A stretch of 64,000 nucleotides of DNA from CAYSRC01 sp964446385 (lineage in GTDB: Bacteria; Bacillota; Clostridia; Oscillospirales; Ruminococcaceae), in contig CAYUOH010000001.1 in the NCBI GenBank assembly GCA_964446385.1, positions 124,001 to 188,000 of the forward strand, written 5' to 3'. This document shows, piece after piece, positions 8,298 to 16,533 of this stretch. The notes below the pieces were generated by a model. That model ran no database searches, was not told where the DNA came from, and saw only the letters and a list, made by a program, of their open reading frames with translations. The translations under genes were made by a program, and so were the position numbers. Positions within the stretch are counted from its first letter, which is position 1. The number at the start of each line of letters is the position of its first letter.

Positions 8298-8721
8298 TCT
8301 TTGTTCCTTCTACAGTAATAATGCGCCGATCATTTCCACTGCCCTGGATGTCAACTTTGAAACTGATATCTTCCAGAAAAGACTCTACATTTTCTGACCA
8401 TTCGATTAACAGTATAAAATCGTCGTCAAGATAGTCATAGAAACCGGTTGAGTAAAGTTGATCCTCAGTACTAATCCGATACATGTCAAAATGTGCTATA
8501 TTGTATTTTCCGCCCCGGTATTCATTCACAATGGAGAAGGTCGGGCTTGTGATGCTGCCAGTAAATCCGAGACTTTTAACGAGCCCACGGCAAAAAACAG
8601 TTTTTCCGGAACCTAAATCTCCGGTAAACGCGACACAGTCACCGGGGGATAGTTTTTCTGCCAACAATGATCCCAAATGTTCAGTCTGGGAAATATCTGC
8701 GGAAATATATCTGAACTTCAA
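8278..8721 (-). CDS. tsaE: tRNA threonylcarbamoyladenosine synthesis ATPase TsaE
   Basis: TsaE is the small ATPase of the t6A complex. Its Walker A motif GDLGSGKT is at residues 34-41. The family blocks TSPTFSIVNEY (about 58-68), HFDMYRI (about 76-82) and IEWSENV (about 106-112) are all present in 147 residues. The start is a TTG at 8721 with GAGGT 8 bases upstream, three bases after the tmcAL stop. No ATG nearby fits the conserved N-terminus. Confidence 0.95.
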   Translation of the reverse strand: MKFRYISADISQTEHLGSLLAEKLSPGDCVAFTGDLGSGKTVFCRGLVKSLGFTGSITSPTFSIVNEYRGGKYNIAHFDMYRISTEDQLYSTGFYDYLDDDFILLIEWSENVESFLEDISFKVDIQGSGNDRRIITVEGTKNDCFCL

Positions 8722-8724
8722 AAG

Positions 8725-9906
8725 TCAGACCTCTTTAATGATTTTTTCTGTGTAATCGGCTCCGCATGGAGAAACATCTGCCATTAACAGCCCAAGAATA
8801 TTGCTGGCGCGCTCTTCCTCGTAAAGTATATTTTGCACCAAGGGTTCAGAGGAACCTAATAAGGTTTTAAACGATCCGGAAACCGGAATACCAGCGGTGG
8901 ATTTCATTATTTTGAGGATATCCTGACCTCCTGGGCCGATAGCCAAAATGCGTGCGTACGGAACAGGGGGGAAACTGTTGCATTCAATCCCGATAAAAGC
9001 ATTCATAAGAGCACGACGAACCCGGGATACAGTATATCTTTTGGTAGAAGCTTTTTTAATAACGTTTTCTGCGGAAACTGCTGTTCTGGAGGCGGAATAT
9101 ATTCTGTCTCCCAATCCGTCAGAGCAATCGGTTATTTCTTCAAACTGTTTGCGTGACATCATCCGAAGCCGGAACAGCATAGGAAGATCCAAAGACGAAT
9201 TGAGATAGTATCTGTTATTCATGATGGAATTTTCATAGATTTCGCGGGTGTTTTCAGGAACGTAAGGATAAAAATCCTTCTTGTTATTAATCATTGAGCG
9301 TATTAAAGATGCAGAAGGGAAATCAGATAACAGAAGGCTGTCGTGGCCGGAACCTGATCGTTTTACAGCTAAGGGCTTGATACTGTTGCTGTCAAGGGCT
9401 TTCAGATATTCTACAGCAAGAAGGTTGTTGGGTTTTGACAGGATTTCAGATATACTGTAAAACCCTTTCTCGCAGAGAGCTGCTGATAAAGCGTCCGGAT
9501 ATCGTAACCCGTTTTTGTAAAGTTCTTTTGCATGGGATATGATGTCTTCTCTGCCGGATACTGACGCTCCATAAATTAAATCATCAAGATTATCGCATTC
9601 GCATCCGAAAGAAAGCAAATCTACGCATCCTATACCCTTAACAAGCGAAACCGCTCCTTCTGCAAAATGCTGTGCGGAAGATAGAGAATATCGAACAGGC
9701 AGTTCCAGGACAAGGTCTACACCGTTTTTTACGGCTGCAGATGCTCTTGTGTATTTAGAAAAAACGGCGGGCTCTCCTCTTTGAGTAAAGGAGCCCGACA
9801 TAATTGCAACAATATGAGTGGCGCCTGAACGCCTTGTTTCGTTAAGGTGATACAGATGTCCGTTGTGAAACGGATTGTATTCTGCTATTACTGCGGCGAC
9901 TTTCAT
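8725..9906 (-). CDS. tmcAL: tRNA(Met) cytidine acetate ligase TmcAL
   Basis: TmcAL (formerly YlbM) uses acetate and ATP to acetylate cytidine 34 of elongator tRNA-Met. The nucleotidyltransferase start AEYNPFHNGH (residues 8-17) carries the HxGH-like signature, followed by MSGSFTQRGEPA. The length of 393 residues fits. The open frame extends to 10035, but that would run into ackA, and the conserved N-terminus begins at the ATG at 9906. The ribosome site is weak. The enzyme uses acetate, and the divergent neighbour across 95 bases is acetate kinase. Confidence 0.93.
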   Translation of the reverse strand: MKVAAVIAEYNPFHNGHLYHLNETRRSGATHIVAIMSGSFTQRGEPAVFSKYTRASAAVKNGVDLVLELPVRYSLSSAQHFAEGAVSLVKGIGCVDLLSFGCECDNLDDLIYGASVSGREDIISHAKELYKNGLRYPDALSAALCEKGFYSISEILSKPNNLLAVEYLKALDSNSIKPLAVKRSGSGHDSLLLSDFPSASLIRSMINNKKDFYPYVPENTREIYENSIMNNRYYLNSSLDLPMLFRLRMMSRKQFEEITDCSDGLGDRIYSASRTAVSAENVIKKASTKRYTVSRVRRALMNAFIGIECNSFPPVPYARILAIGPGGQDILKIMKSTAGIPVSGSFKTLLGSSEPLVQNILYEEERASNILGLLMADVSPCGADYTEKIIKEV

Positions 9907-9922
9907 ACTATACCAAAATGTC

Positions 9923-9951
9923 TTGAAGATAATTACTTGTATTGATATAAT
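9923..9951 (+). promoter_or_regulatory. Promoter for ackA (TTGAAG-17-TATAAT)
   Basis: TTGAAG at 9923-9928 and TATAAT at 9946-9951 with 17-base spacing, about 50 bases before the ackA start, in the divergent tmcAL/ackA gap. Confidence 0.7.
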
Positions 9952-10001
9952 AATACAGTTATAGGTAAATAAAGTAAACATATTTAGAAAGGTTAGACAA
10001 A

Positions 10002-11210
10002 ATGAAAGTTCTTGTAGTAAATGCGGGCAGCTCAAGTCTGAAGTATCAGTTAATTGATATGGATGACCTGTCCGTTATTGCTAAGGGTAATTGCGATCGT
10101 ATAGGAATTGATGGAGTAATTGAACACAAAGTAACCGGCGGTGTTAAGATAAAAGGCCGTCCTGCTGATTTCCCCACTCATAAAGAAGCAATTGCCGAAG
10201 TGGTAAAAATACTTACATCCGGAGAGGGCAAGGTTATTGATTCCGTAAACGAGATTTCAGCAATCGGTCATCGTGTCCTTCACGGCGGTGAACTTTTCAA
10301 AGAACCCACTCTGGTAGACAATCATGTTATTGATGAAATTATTGGTCTTAAGGAACTCGGACCACTTCACAATCCTCCTCAGGCAGTTGTATTAAGAACC
10401 TGCCGCGAGGTCTTTGGCGAAGGTACTCCGATGGTTGCAGTTTTTGATACTTCTTTTCACCAGACAATGCCGCCGAAGTCATATATTTTCCCTATTCCCT
10501 ATGAATACTATGAGAAGTATTCTATCCGCAGATACGGCTTCCACGGAACGAGCCATCGTTACCTCAGCCGTCGATATTTTGAAATAACCGGAAAAAAACC
10601 GGAAGGCACAAAAATAGTAACATGCCATCTTGGCAACGGCAGTTCTCTATGCGCAATAATGGATGGCAAGTGCTTTGATACTTCTATGGGTCTCACTCCT
10701 CTTGACGGCTTTATGATGGGTACTCGCAGCGGCGGAATTGATCCTTCTGTCCTTACGTATATAGCAAATAAAGAAGGCAAAACTCCCGATGAAATAAGCG
10801 ATATTCTGAATACGAAGAGCGGATTCCTTGGTGTCAGCGGCGTTTCCAGTGATAACCGTGACGTTCATGCTGCTGCAGCTGAAGGAAATGAACGTGCTCA
10901 GCTAAGCATAGACATATTTATCCATCAGATTAAGCGTTTCCTTGGCGGATATGCTGCCGAAATGGGTGGAGTGGACACTATTATTTTTACCGGTGGTATC
11001 GGCGAAAACGACAGCGAGTCCCGTGCGGAAATTTGCCACGGTCTCGAATTTATGGGCGTAAAAATTGATGATGCCAAGAATGAAGCTGCATCCCGCAAAG
11101 AAGCGGTATTTTCATCGGATGACAGCCGGGTTGAGGTAATGGTTTTGCCGACAAACGAAGAAATAATGATTGCTCTCGACACTATTGAAGTAATTGGTAA
11201 GAATAAATGA
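10002..11210 (+). CDS. ackA: Acetate kinase
   Basis: AckA converts acetyl phosphate and ADP to acetate and ATP, the energy-yielding end of acetate fermentation. Signatures are VNAGSSSLKYQ (6-16), HRVLHGG (about 90-96), FDTSFHQTMP (about 148-157), HGTSHRY and HLGNGSS (ATP and substrate sites), and FTGGIGEND near 328-336. The length is 402 residues, standard for the family. AGAAAGG precedes the ATG by about 9 bases. Phosphotransacetylase, the usual partner, is not adjacent. The following gene overlaps by 4 bases. Confidence 0.98.
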   Translation: MKVLVVNAGSSSLKYQLIDMDDLSVIAKGNCDRIGIDGVIEHKVTGGVKIKGRPADFPTHKEAIAEVVKILTSGEGKVIDSVNEISAIGHRVLHGGELFKEPTLVDNHVIDEIIGLKELGPLHNPPQAVVLRTCREVFGEGTPMVAVFDTSFHQTMPPKSYIFPIPYEYYEKYSIRRYGFHGTSHRYLSRRYFEITGKKPEGTKIVTCHLGNGSSLCAIMDGKCFDTSMGLTPLDGFMMGTRSGGIDPSVLTYIANKEGKTPDEISDILNTKSGFLGVSGVSSDNRDVHAAAAEGNERAQLSIDIFIHQIKRFLGGYAAEMGGVDTIIFTGGIGENDSESRAEICHGLEFMGVKIDDAKNEAASRKEAVFSSDDSRVEVMVLPTNEEIMIALDTIEVIGKNK

Positions 11211-11857
11211 GAGAGTACGTCTGCTCATCCTGCGGAAGGAAAACTCCCGCATATGAAAACGCAAATAAATACTACTGTGTATACTGTGGTGCAGAAAACG
11301 CTGTTGAGGTATCTGACTTAGCAGCGGATTCCGACCATAGCAGGCCTTATATATCGTTTGTTCACGAATACACCGAATATGTGGATAAAATTATATCTCT
11401 GTACAAATTGCAGGGCATGGGATCACGCCTGAAAAAAATAGTCTCTATGGGTGATGATTTTGGTCCCGATCCTGTTCATGAGCTTTATCGTTACCGGATT
11501 AAGGACGACACCGAATATCTGGCATTGCAGATAAAAGCCGGCAAGAGTATGGTTGAAGAGGCTGTTCTTGCCGTTAAAATGATGCTACACCAAGATAATG
11601 TTCGTGATCCCGCAAATCTGGATATTTCCATTGATCTTTGTCTCTCGGTTATGGAACCATACACTATTCCTTTGATAGAATTAATCGGACTGGATGAGCT
11701 TCAGAATATTTGTGAACGCTATGTAAACGACATAAGCGGAAAAGAGCTTCCGATTCAAAAGGAAGTCTATGTAAAAATGTGTGACAGAATACGTTCCCTC
11801 GGAGGAACACCGACAAAATGGCCCGGTCTTTTTTCCAGATTATTTAAAAAACAGTAA
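11207..11857 (+). CDS. Zinc-ribbon protein, unknown function
   Basis: The 216-residue protein starts with a zinc ribbon built from two cysteine pairs, C6-x2-C9 and C24-x2-C27. A predicted helical, soluble domain with no recognised family follows. Its ATG overlaps the ackA stop (ATGA), so it is translationally coupled to acetate kinase. The next gene follows within 15 bases. Function is unknown, and a regulatory or scaffold role is only a guess from the ribbon. Confidence 0.7.
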   Translation: MREYVCSSCGRKTPAYENANKYYCVYCGAENAVEVSDLAADSDHSRPYISFVHEYTEYVDKIISLYKLQGMGSRLKKIVSMGDDFGPDPVHELYRYRIKDDTEYLALQIKAGKSMVEEAVLAVKMMLHQDNVRDPANLDISIDLCLSVMEPYTIPLIELIGLDELQNICERYVNDISGKELPIQKEVYVKMCDRIRSLGGTPTKWPGLFSRLFKKQ

Positions 11858-11871
11858 AGGTGTTACATTCT

Positions 11872-12291
11872 ATGGATATACTTTTGATAATTGCCTTGGC
11901 AGGTTTCTCGATTAAATGTTTTAAAGATTTGTCGGAAGTTGCTTTTACCGAATGGCAGACTGTTCAGTGGTTAACACTTTTGGTTGGTATATTGCTGATA
12001 GGTCTTTGTGTTATTCGGACAATATTATTCGCCAAGACTTTCAAAGTCAAACAAGATGCACGTACAGAAAAACGCGAAGATAGTCTTGCAAAGCTTGAGG
12101 AAGAAAAACGCATGCGTGAAGAACGACGTAAGGCGATTTATCTGTTCGATGAGGAAGATCGACCCGAAGGGGAAGAAGCAACGGTATTGACCGAGATAAA
12201 GTCAAAGGAAGATCAGGAAAGTGATTCTTTCATTGATATGTTGATTGACAAAGCTACTGAAGAACACGATGAAAATCACGAACAAGACTGA
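11872..12291 (+). CDS. Small membrane protein with charged coiled-coil tail
   Basis: The 139-residue protein has two likely N-terminal membrane helices (about 2-15 and 25-46) and then a highly charged segment rich in K, R and E (about 50-85), likely coiled coil, with an acidic tail. No family is recognised. A GTG at 11860 is in frame, but the ATG at 11872 has AAAGGTG upstream at good spacing and places the hydrophobic segment correctly. It follows the zinc-ribbon gene closely and precedes alr. Confidence 0.6.
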   Translation: MDILLIIALAGFSIKCFKDLSEVAFTEWQTVQWLTLLVGILLIGLCVIRTILFAKTFKVKQDARTEKREDSLAKLEEEKRMREERRKAIYLFDEEDRPEGEEATVLTEIKSKEDQESDSFIDMLIDKATEEHDENHEQD

Positions 12292-12323
12292 TACTCCAGC
12301 TTTGTCTCCGGAGGAATAATATT

Positions 12324-13493
12324 TTGAAACGATTCAGCCGCACCTGGGTTGAAATTAATCTAGACAATCTTGCATATAATTATTCACTTATAAAAACAGG
12401 AATAGAATCGAAAGTGAAGATTATGGCGGTAGTTAAGGCAGATGCCTACGGGCATGGGTCTATTCAGTGTGCAAAAAAACTGATTGAATGTGGTGCAGAT
12501 TGTCTGGCTGTGTCAAATATGCTTGAGGCTGTTCCACTCAGAGACGCAGGAATAAAGGTGCCAATTCTTGTGTTGGGATATACACCGATAACTGAAGCGG
12601 CTCGTCTTGCCAGATATAATATTTCTCAGACATTATTAAATTGTGAATATGCGCTAAATCTCGCTGAGCAGGCCAAAAAGGACGGAGTATCAATAGATTG
12701 TCACATAGCGTTGGATACCGGAATGTCTCGGATAGGTTTCGATACTCATGATCTAGACTTGCTTTACACTGATATTGCAAGAGCGTTTTATCAACCATCA
12801 TTAAATATCACAGGAATTTATACACATTTTTCTGTCGCAGATGACTTGTCTAAGAACGGCATTTCTTTTACTTCAAAACAACATGAAATATTCAGCACTG
12901 TAGTTACGGAACTATCTCACCGCGGTATGGATTTTGAATATGTTCATTGCTGCAACAGTGCAGCTACGGTGCTTTACCCGAAATATCATCATACTACGGT
13001 CCGGCCAGGTGTAGTTCTTTACGGATTATCTCCCATGGGATCCGAGACGGACAATCTGAAACTTCGCCCTGTTATGGAAATGAAGACAGTAGTATCCATG
13101 ATAAAAGATATTCAGCCCGGGGATACAGTAAGTTACGGCCGTACTTTTATAGCAGAATCACCAATGAGAATAGCTACGCTTCCGGTTGGATATGCTGACG
13201 GGTATCCCCGCAGCCTTTCCGGAAAAGGTATGGTGTATATAAATGACCATCTGGTACCGGTACTAGGCATGATATGCATGGACCAGATGATGATTGATGT
13301 TACAGGCATTGGCTGCAAAGAGGGAGATATTGCAACGCTTTTCGGAGGCAATTCGCCAATCAGTCTCGACTACATTGCCGGAATGACAGGAACGATCAGT
13401 TATGAAATTATGTGCGGTGTGTCCCGCAGAGTAGAACGAGTATATATTCTGAACGGGCAGGAATCCGAAGTACTGGATTATACACTGACATGA
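12324..13493 (+). CDS. alr: Alanine racemase
   Basis: Alr is a PLP enzyme that makes D-alanine for peptidoglycan. The PLP lysine is K38 in VVKADAYGHG, and the catalytic tyrosine is Y271 in TVSYGRTF. RPGVVLYG and CMDQMMIDV (near the second active site) are present. The length of 389 residues is normal. The start is TTG at 12324 with GGAGG 9 bases upstream. It closes the ackA run, with 32 bases from the preceding gene. Confidence 0.96.
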   Translation: MKRFSRTWVEINLDNLAYNYSLIKTGIESKVKIMAVVKADAYGHGSIQCAKKLIECGADCLAVSNMLEAVPLRDAGIKVPILVLGYTPITEAARLARYNISQTLLNCEYALNLAEQAKKDGVSIDCHIALDTGMSRIGFDTHDLDLLYTDIARAFYQPSLNITGIYTHFSVADDLSKNGISFTSKQHEIFSTVVTELSHRGMDFEYVHCCNSAATVLYPKYHHTTVRPGVVLYGLSPMGSETDNLKLRPVMEMKTVVSMIKDIQPGDTVSYGRTFIAESPMRIATLPVGYADGYPRSLSGKGMVYINDHLVPVLGMICMDQMMIDVTGIGCKEGDIATLFGGNSPISLDYIAGMTGTISYEIMCGVSRRVERVYILNGQESEVLDYTLT

Positions 13494-13496
13494 TTG

Positions 13497-13526
13497 TTGA
13501 ACAGGTAAAGCCCAATGTGGTATAAT
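13497..13526 (+). promoter_or_regulatory. Promoter for tRNA-Ser
   Basis: TTGAAC at 13497-13502 and TATAAT at 13521-13526 with 18-base spacing. The mature tRNA begins 22 bases after the -10 element. Confidence 0.75.
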
Positions 13527-13547
13527 ACCTCCTGTTCAAAATAATAT

Positions 13548-13636
13548 GGAGAGTTACCGAAGCGGTCATAACGGGGCGGTCTTGAAAACCGTTTGCCTTT
13601 CAGGGCGCGTGGGTTCGAATCCCACACTCTCCGCCA
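13548..13636 (+). tRNA. tRNA-Ser (anticodon UGA)
   Basis: The acceptor arms GGAGAGT (13548-13554) and ACTCTCC (13626-13632) pair fully, with discriminator G and encoded CCA. The anticodon arm CGGTCTTGAAAACCG gives TGA. The long variable arm (near GCCTTTCAGGGCGC) is typical of class II serine tRNA. The T arm holds GGTTCGAATCC. Confidence 0.97.
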
Positions 13637-13638
13637 AC

Positions 13639-13665
13639 AAAAGCCCTGCATTTTGCAGGGCTTTT
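13639..13665 (+). terminator. Terminator after tRNA-Ser
   Basis: Twelve-base perfect arms AAAAGCCCTGCA / TGCAGGGCTTTT with a TTT loop. Confidence 0.9.
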
Positions 13666-13783
13666 CTAGTAAGAAGTAAAATTAAGATGGAAAAACATGA
13701 AGACATTGACAGAAAGAAAAAGATATCTTTTGATAAAAGCGAATATAGGAATACTCTTTGCCAAAGAACGAAATTAGAACTAT

Positions 13784-13814
13784 AAAAAATCGCCCCGGGA
13801 TATGAGTTCCGGGG
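13784..13814 (-). terminator. Terminator after the minus-strand GNAT gene
   Basis: CCCCGGGA / TTCCGGGG stem around TATGAG. Read on the minus strand it is followed after three bases by six T. The 120 bases between this and the tRNA terminator hold only a 32-codon frame with no support. Confidence 0.65.
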
Positions 13815-13831
13815 TTATGTGTTTTAGAATA

Positions 13832-14299
13832 TTACAGGATTTGTTCCATGGTAGTATGCATAGGCTTCATTCCGTGTTTTTCATAAAAGGACATTGCTTC
13901 CTTGTTAAATGACCAGACGCGCAAAGTTACTGCTTTGCACCCGTTTCTGCGTGCAAAATCAAGCGCATGATTGTACAGCTTTGTACCGATACCTTGACCC
14001 CGAAAATTCGAATCCACACAGAGGTCATCAATGTAAAGAGTATGTCTGGAATAAAGGGAGGAACAGTCTTCTATATAATCCTCTATGCAAAACATATATC
14101 CTCTTATCTTGTTGTCTGAATCTACGAAAACAAAAATAGGGCGGGAGTTATCGGAAAGAACTATTGAGAGTTCTGCTCCTGTATATTTGATACCTCCGCT
14201 TTTAAAATAATCCGGACGACCTTCAGAATGTATTTTATGGACCTGTTTTAACAATTCATGTATTTCAGGTTTATCTTTCTCACAGGCTCTTCTTATCAT
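13832..14299 (-). CDS. GNAT family N-acetyltransferase
   Basis: This is a 155-residue single-domain GNAT enzyme. The acetyl-CoA pyrophosphate loop is FRGQGIG in the block DDLCVDSNFRGQGIGTKLY (about 102-120), followed by VTLRVWSFNKEAMSFYEKHGM, the usual C-terminal motif. The substrate (amine, peptide or antibiotic) cannot be told. A GTG at 14317 is in frame but has no ribosome site, while the ATG at 14299 has AAGGAAA about 10 bases upstream. It is a single-gene unit, divergent from the ABC operon. Confidence 0.85.
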   Translation of the reverse strand: MIRRACEKDKPEIHELLKQVHKIHSEGRPDYFKSGGIKYTGAELSIVLSDNSRPIFVFVDSDNKIRGYMFCIEDYIEDCSSLYSRHTLYIDDLCVDSNFRGQGIGTKLYNHALDFARRNGCKAVTLRVWSFNKEAMSFYEKHGMKPMHTTMEQIL

Positions 14300-14377
14300 A
14301 TTGCGCTTTTCCTTCACTCATGTTTGAAATGAATTATACTGCCGTACATATTCATAACGCAACAGCTATAAAGTGAA

Positions 14378-14406
14378 TTGAAGAATCCCCATTATTATTA
14401 TATAAT
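14378..14406 (+). promoter_or_regulatory. Promoter for the ABC transporter operon (TTGAAG-17-TATAAT)
   Basis: TTGAAG at 14378-14383 and TATAAT at 14401-14406 with 17-base spacing, 43 bases before the first ATG. No good Shine-Dalgarno sequence is seen in front of that ATG. Confidence 0.65.
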
Positions 14407-14449
14407 CTAACCATTATGATAAAAATACATCTTACTATTCAATTATAAT

Positions 14450-15139
14450 ATGCAAAACATTATTGAAACTGAAAAACTACATAAGATTTACAGGGTTGGT
14501 GTCCAAAGAGTTCATGCATTGGCAGGAGTGACAATATCAATTCCGCGGGGACAGTTTGTGTCTATTACCGGAACCAGCGGCTCGGGTAAGTCAACTCTGC
14601 TAAATATGCTTGCCGGATTGGAAAGCGTAACATCCGGCAGCGTAAAAGTGGCCGGAAGACAGCTGGAAACTATGAATGAGAGTCAATTGGTAAACTTCCG
14701 CAGGGAAAATGTTGGCTTTATCTTTCAGTCATTCAATTTGATTTCAACTATGACAGCTGTAGAAAACGTTGCGCTGCCCCTTTGTTTTAAAGGAGAAGAC
14801 AGGATAATCCGTGAGGCCATTGCCCGCTCGCTTCTTAAACAAGTAGGGCTTGATAGCCATGCAGAGCACAAGCCGCTGCAAATGTCCGGCGGACAGCAGC
14901 AGCGGGTTGGAATTGCACGAGCATTGATTGCCGACCCGGATATAATTTTTGCAGACGAACCTACAGGGAATTTGGACAGCAAAACGGGTGTGGAAATTAT
15001 GGAATTACTGCGAAACGTAGTCAGTCAAAAAGGGAAAACGGTTGTAATGGTTACGCATAACCTTGCACTTGCAAAAAAAACGGATCGTATAATATATCTC
15101 AGTGACGGGAGAGTCACTTCGGAGGAATACAATAAATGA
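14450..15139 (+). CDS. ABC transporter ATP-binding protein, MacB/LolD type
   Basis: ATPase of a type VII (MacB/FtsX-like) ABC system. Walker A is GTSGSGKST (41-49), the Q-loop lies in GFIFQSFNLI, the signature is MSGGQQQRVGIARAL (about 144-158), Walker B is DIIFADEPTGNLD and the switch histidine is in VTHN. The length is 229 residues. The stop overlaps the next ATG by 4 bases. Such ATPases drive a permease that moves substrates on the outer face of the membrane rather than through a pore. The permease is two genes downstream. Confidence 0.92.
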   Translation: MQNIIETEKLHKIYRVGVQRVHALAGVTISIPRGQFVSITGTSGSGKSTLLNMLAGLESVTSGSVKVAGRQLETMNESQLVNFRRENVGFIFQSFNLISTMTAVENVALPLCFKGEDRIIREAIARSLLKQVGLDSHAEHKPLQMSGGQQQRVGIARALIADPDIIFADEPTGNLDSKTGVEIMELLRNVVSQKGKTVVMVTHNLALAKKTDRIIYLSDGRVTSEEYNK

Positions 15140-16533
15140 AGAAAATCATAGTACTTTCTATATTTATACTGATAATATCTTTTTGCGTTTTGCCTTCTGT
15201 AAATGCAGAGGAGCTGAAGGAGTTTATTCCGGTGGACATCTCCGGAGCAGCTATGACGGGAAATACAATATCCCAGTATGACACTCTGTCGAAAACAGTA
15301 TACTTCAAAAACGTTACAAACAATCCGATAGAAATTACGGCAGTGGACATTAACACATGCGGTGGAGACCTGGCACTCTTCCCGTTTGATCCCGTTGCTT
15401 CAACTTATTATATGGAAAGCAACGAGACTGTCGCCGCTGATTCGGTTTCGGTGTTTGGATATCCTTTTTCCATGAGGTGCCGCGGTGACGCCGTGCCAGG
15501 ATATTACAGTATAATCTTTGTTATTACTTGTCGTAACAACAGTACAGGAGAACTGTATTACACCGATGTAAAATGGGATGTACTTATTACCGCAGTGCCG
15601 GTCAAGCCTGACACCGACCCGTCACTGCAGCCCGATGGATTTGTACCCAAGATACTGATTAATGAATTTTATACTACTCCCGGTGATGTTGTCGCGGGAG
15701 AGGATTTTTCTTTGACGGTAACCTTTAAAAATACATCTAAAACCAGTTCTGTTGAAAATCTGAAAGCTGTAGTGTCATCCGATGGTACGTTTAATCCTGT
15801 GTCCGGATCTTCGACAATGTTTGTACAGCATTTATCTCCAGGAGGAAGTTCAACTGTTGAAATTAATCTGCATCCTAAAGCAGATGCAGCACCGGGAAGC
15901 TATAATATCTCATTTGCTATGAATTATGACAGTGCTGCATCCAAGGATCCGATCACTGACAGCGAAACGATAGCAATTCCTGTTCATCAGATACCAAAAG
16001 TTAAGATTACAAACCTTATCACAGAGGGCAGTATGACGGCTGGAAGTGATGTTAATGTAATGACCACTGTTAACAATACCGGAAAATGTACGATATACAA
16101 TGTCAGTGCAATTATCCGCGACAGAGACGGTTTATTGTCATCTGAGGAGCTGTATCTTGGCAATTTACAACCCGGAGCCTCAGGTAATGTCGATGTGTAT
16201 CTTACTGCGCTTGAGCAGGGAGACGTGGCAGTTGTCGCTGATTTTAAATATGAGAATGAAAACGGGGAAATATTTACCGATTCGCTAACATCTGACATAT
16301 ACATTTCAGAGCCGTCTGATAAAGATCCATGGGTTGATGACATTATTGATCCGGAACCTGAGCAAAAAGCATTTCCGTGGGGTCTTGCAGTTGGCGGCAT
16401 AGCAGTTACCGGAGGAATAATTACTGCGATAGTGCTTTCATCCCGTAAAAAAAAGATTCAACGGCAAAAGGATCTTCAGGCTGCTGAAGAACTTGAGCGC
16501 AGGTTTCTTTCAGATGAGGGAAATAATCAATGA
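15136..16533 (+). CDS. Membrane-anchored exported protein with CARDB/NEW3-like repeats
   Basis: This 465-residue exported protein has a signal peptide (1-24, ending VNA) and a long external region. That region appears to hold two or three immunoglobulin-like repeats of the CARDB/COG1361 kind (NTSKTSSVENLKAVV; NTGKCTIYNVSAIIRD). A C-terminal membrane helix at about 415-437 and a basic/acidic cytoplasmic tail follow. It sits between the ATPase and permease genes with 4-base overlaps on both sides, so it is very likely an integral partner of the transporter. It may take the place that HlyD-type adaptors hold in MacA-MacB systems. Substrate unknown. Confidence 0.75.
   Translation: MKKIIVLSIFILIISFCVLPSVNAEELKEFIPVDISGAAMTGNTISQYDTLSKTVYFKNVTNNPIEITAVDINTCGGDLALFPFDPVASTYYMESNETVAADSVSVFGYPFSMRCRGDAVPGYYSIIFVITCRNNSTGELYYTDVKWDVLITAVPVKPDTDPSLQPDGFVPKILINEFYTTPGDVVAGEDFSLTVTFKNTSKTSSVENLKAVVSSDGTFNPVSGSSTMFVQHLSPGGSSTVEINLHPKADAAPGSYNISFAMNYDSAASKDPITDSETIAIPVHQIPKVKITNLITEGSMTAGSDVNVMTTVNNTGKCTIYNVSAIIRDRDGLLSSEELYLGNLQPGASGNVDVYLTALEQGDVAVVADFKYENENGEIFTDSLTSDIYISEPSDKDPWVDDIIDPEPEQKAFPWGLAVGGIAVTGGIITAIVLSSRKKKIQRQKDLQAAEELERRFLSDEGNNQ

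Noticed and set aside
13687..13785. Short frame of 32 codons after tRNA-Ser
   Set aside because: No ribosome site or homology seen. The segment ends in a terminator for the opposite gene.
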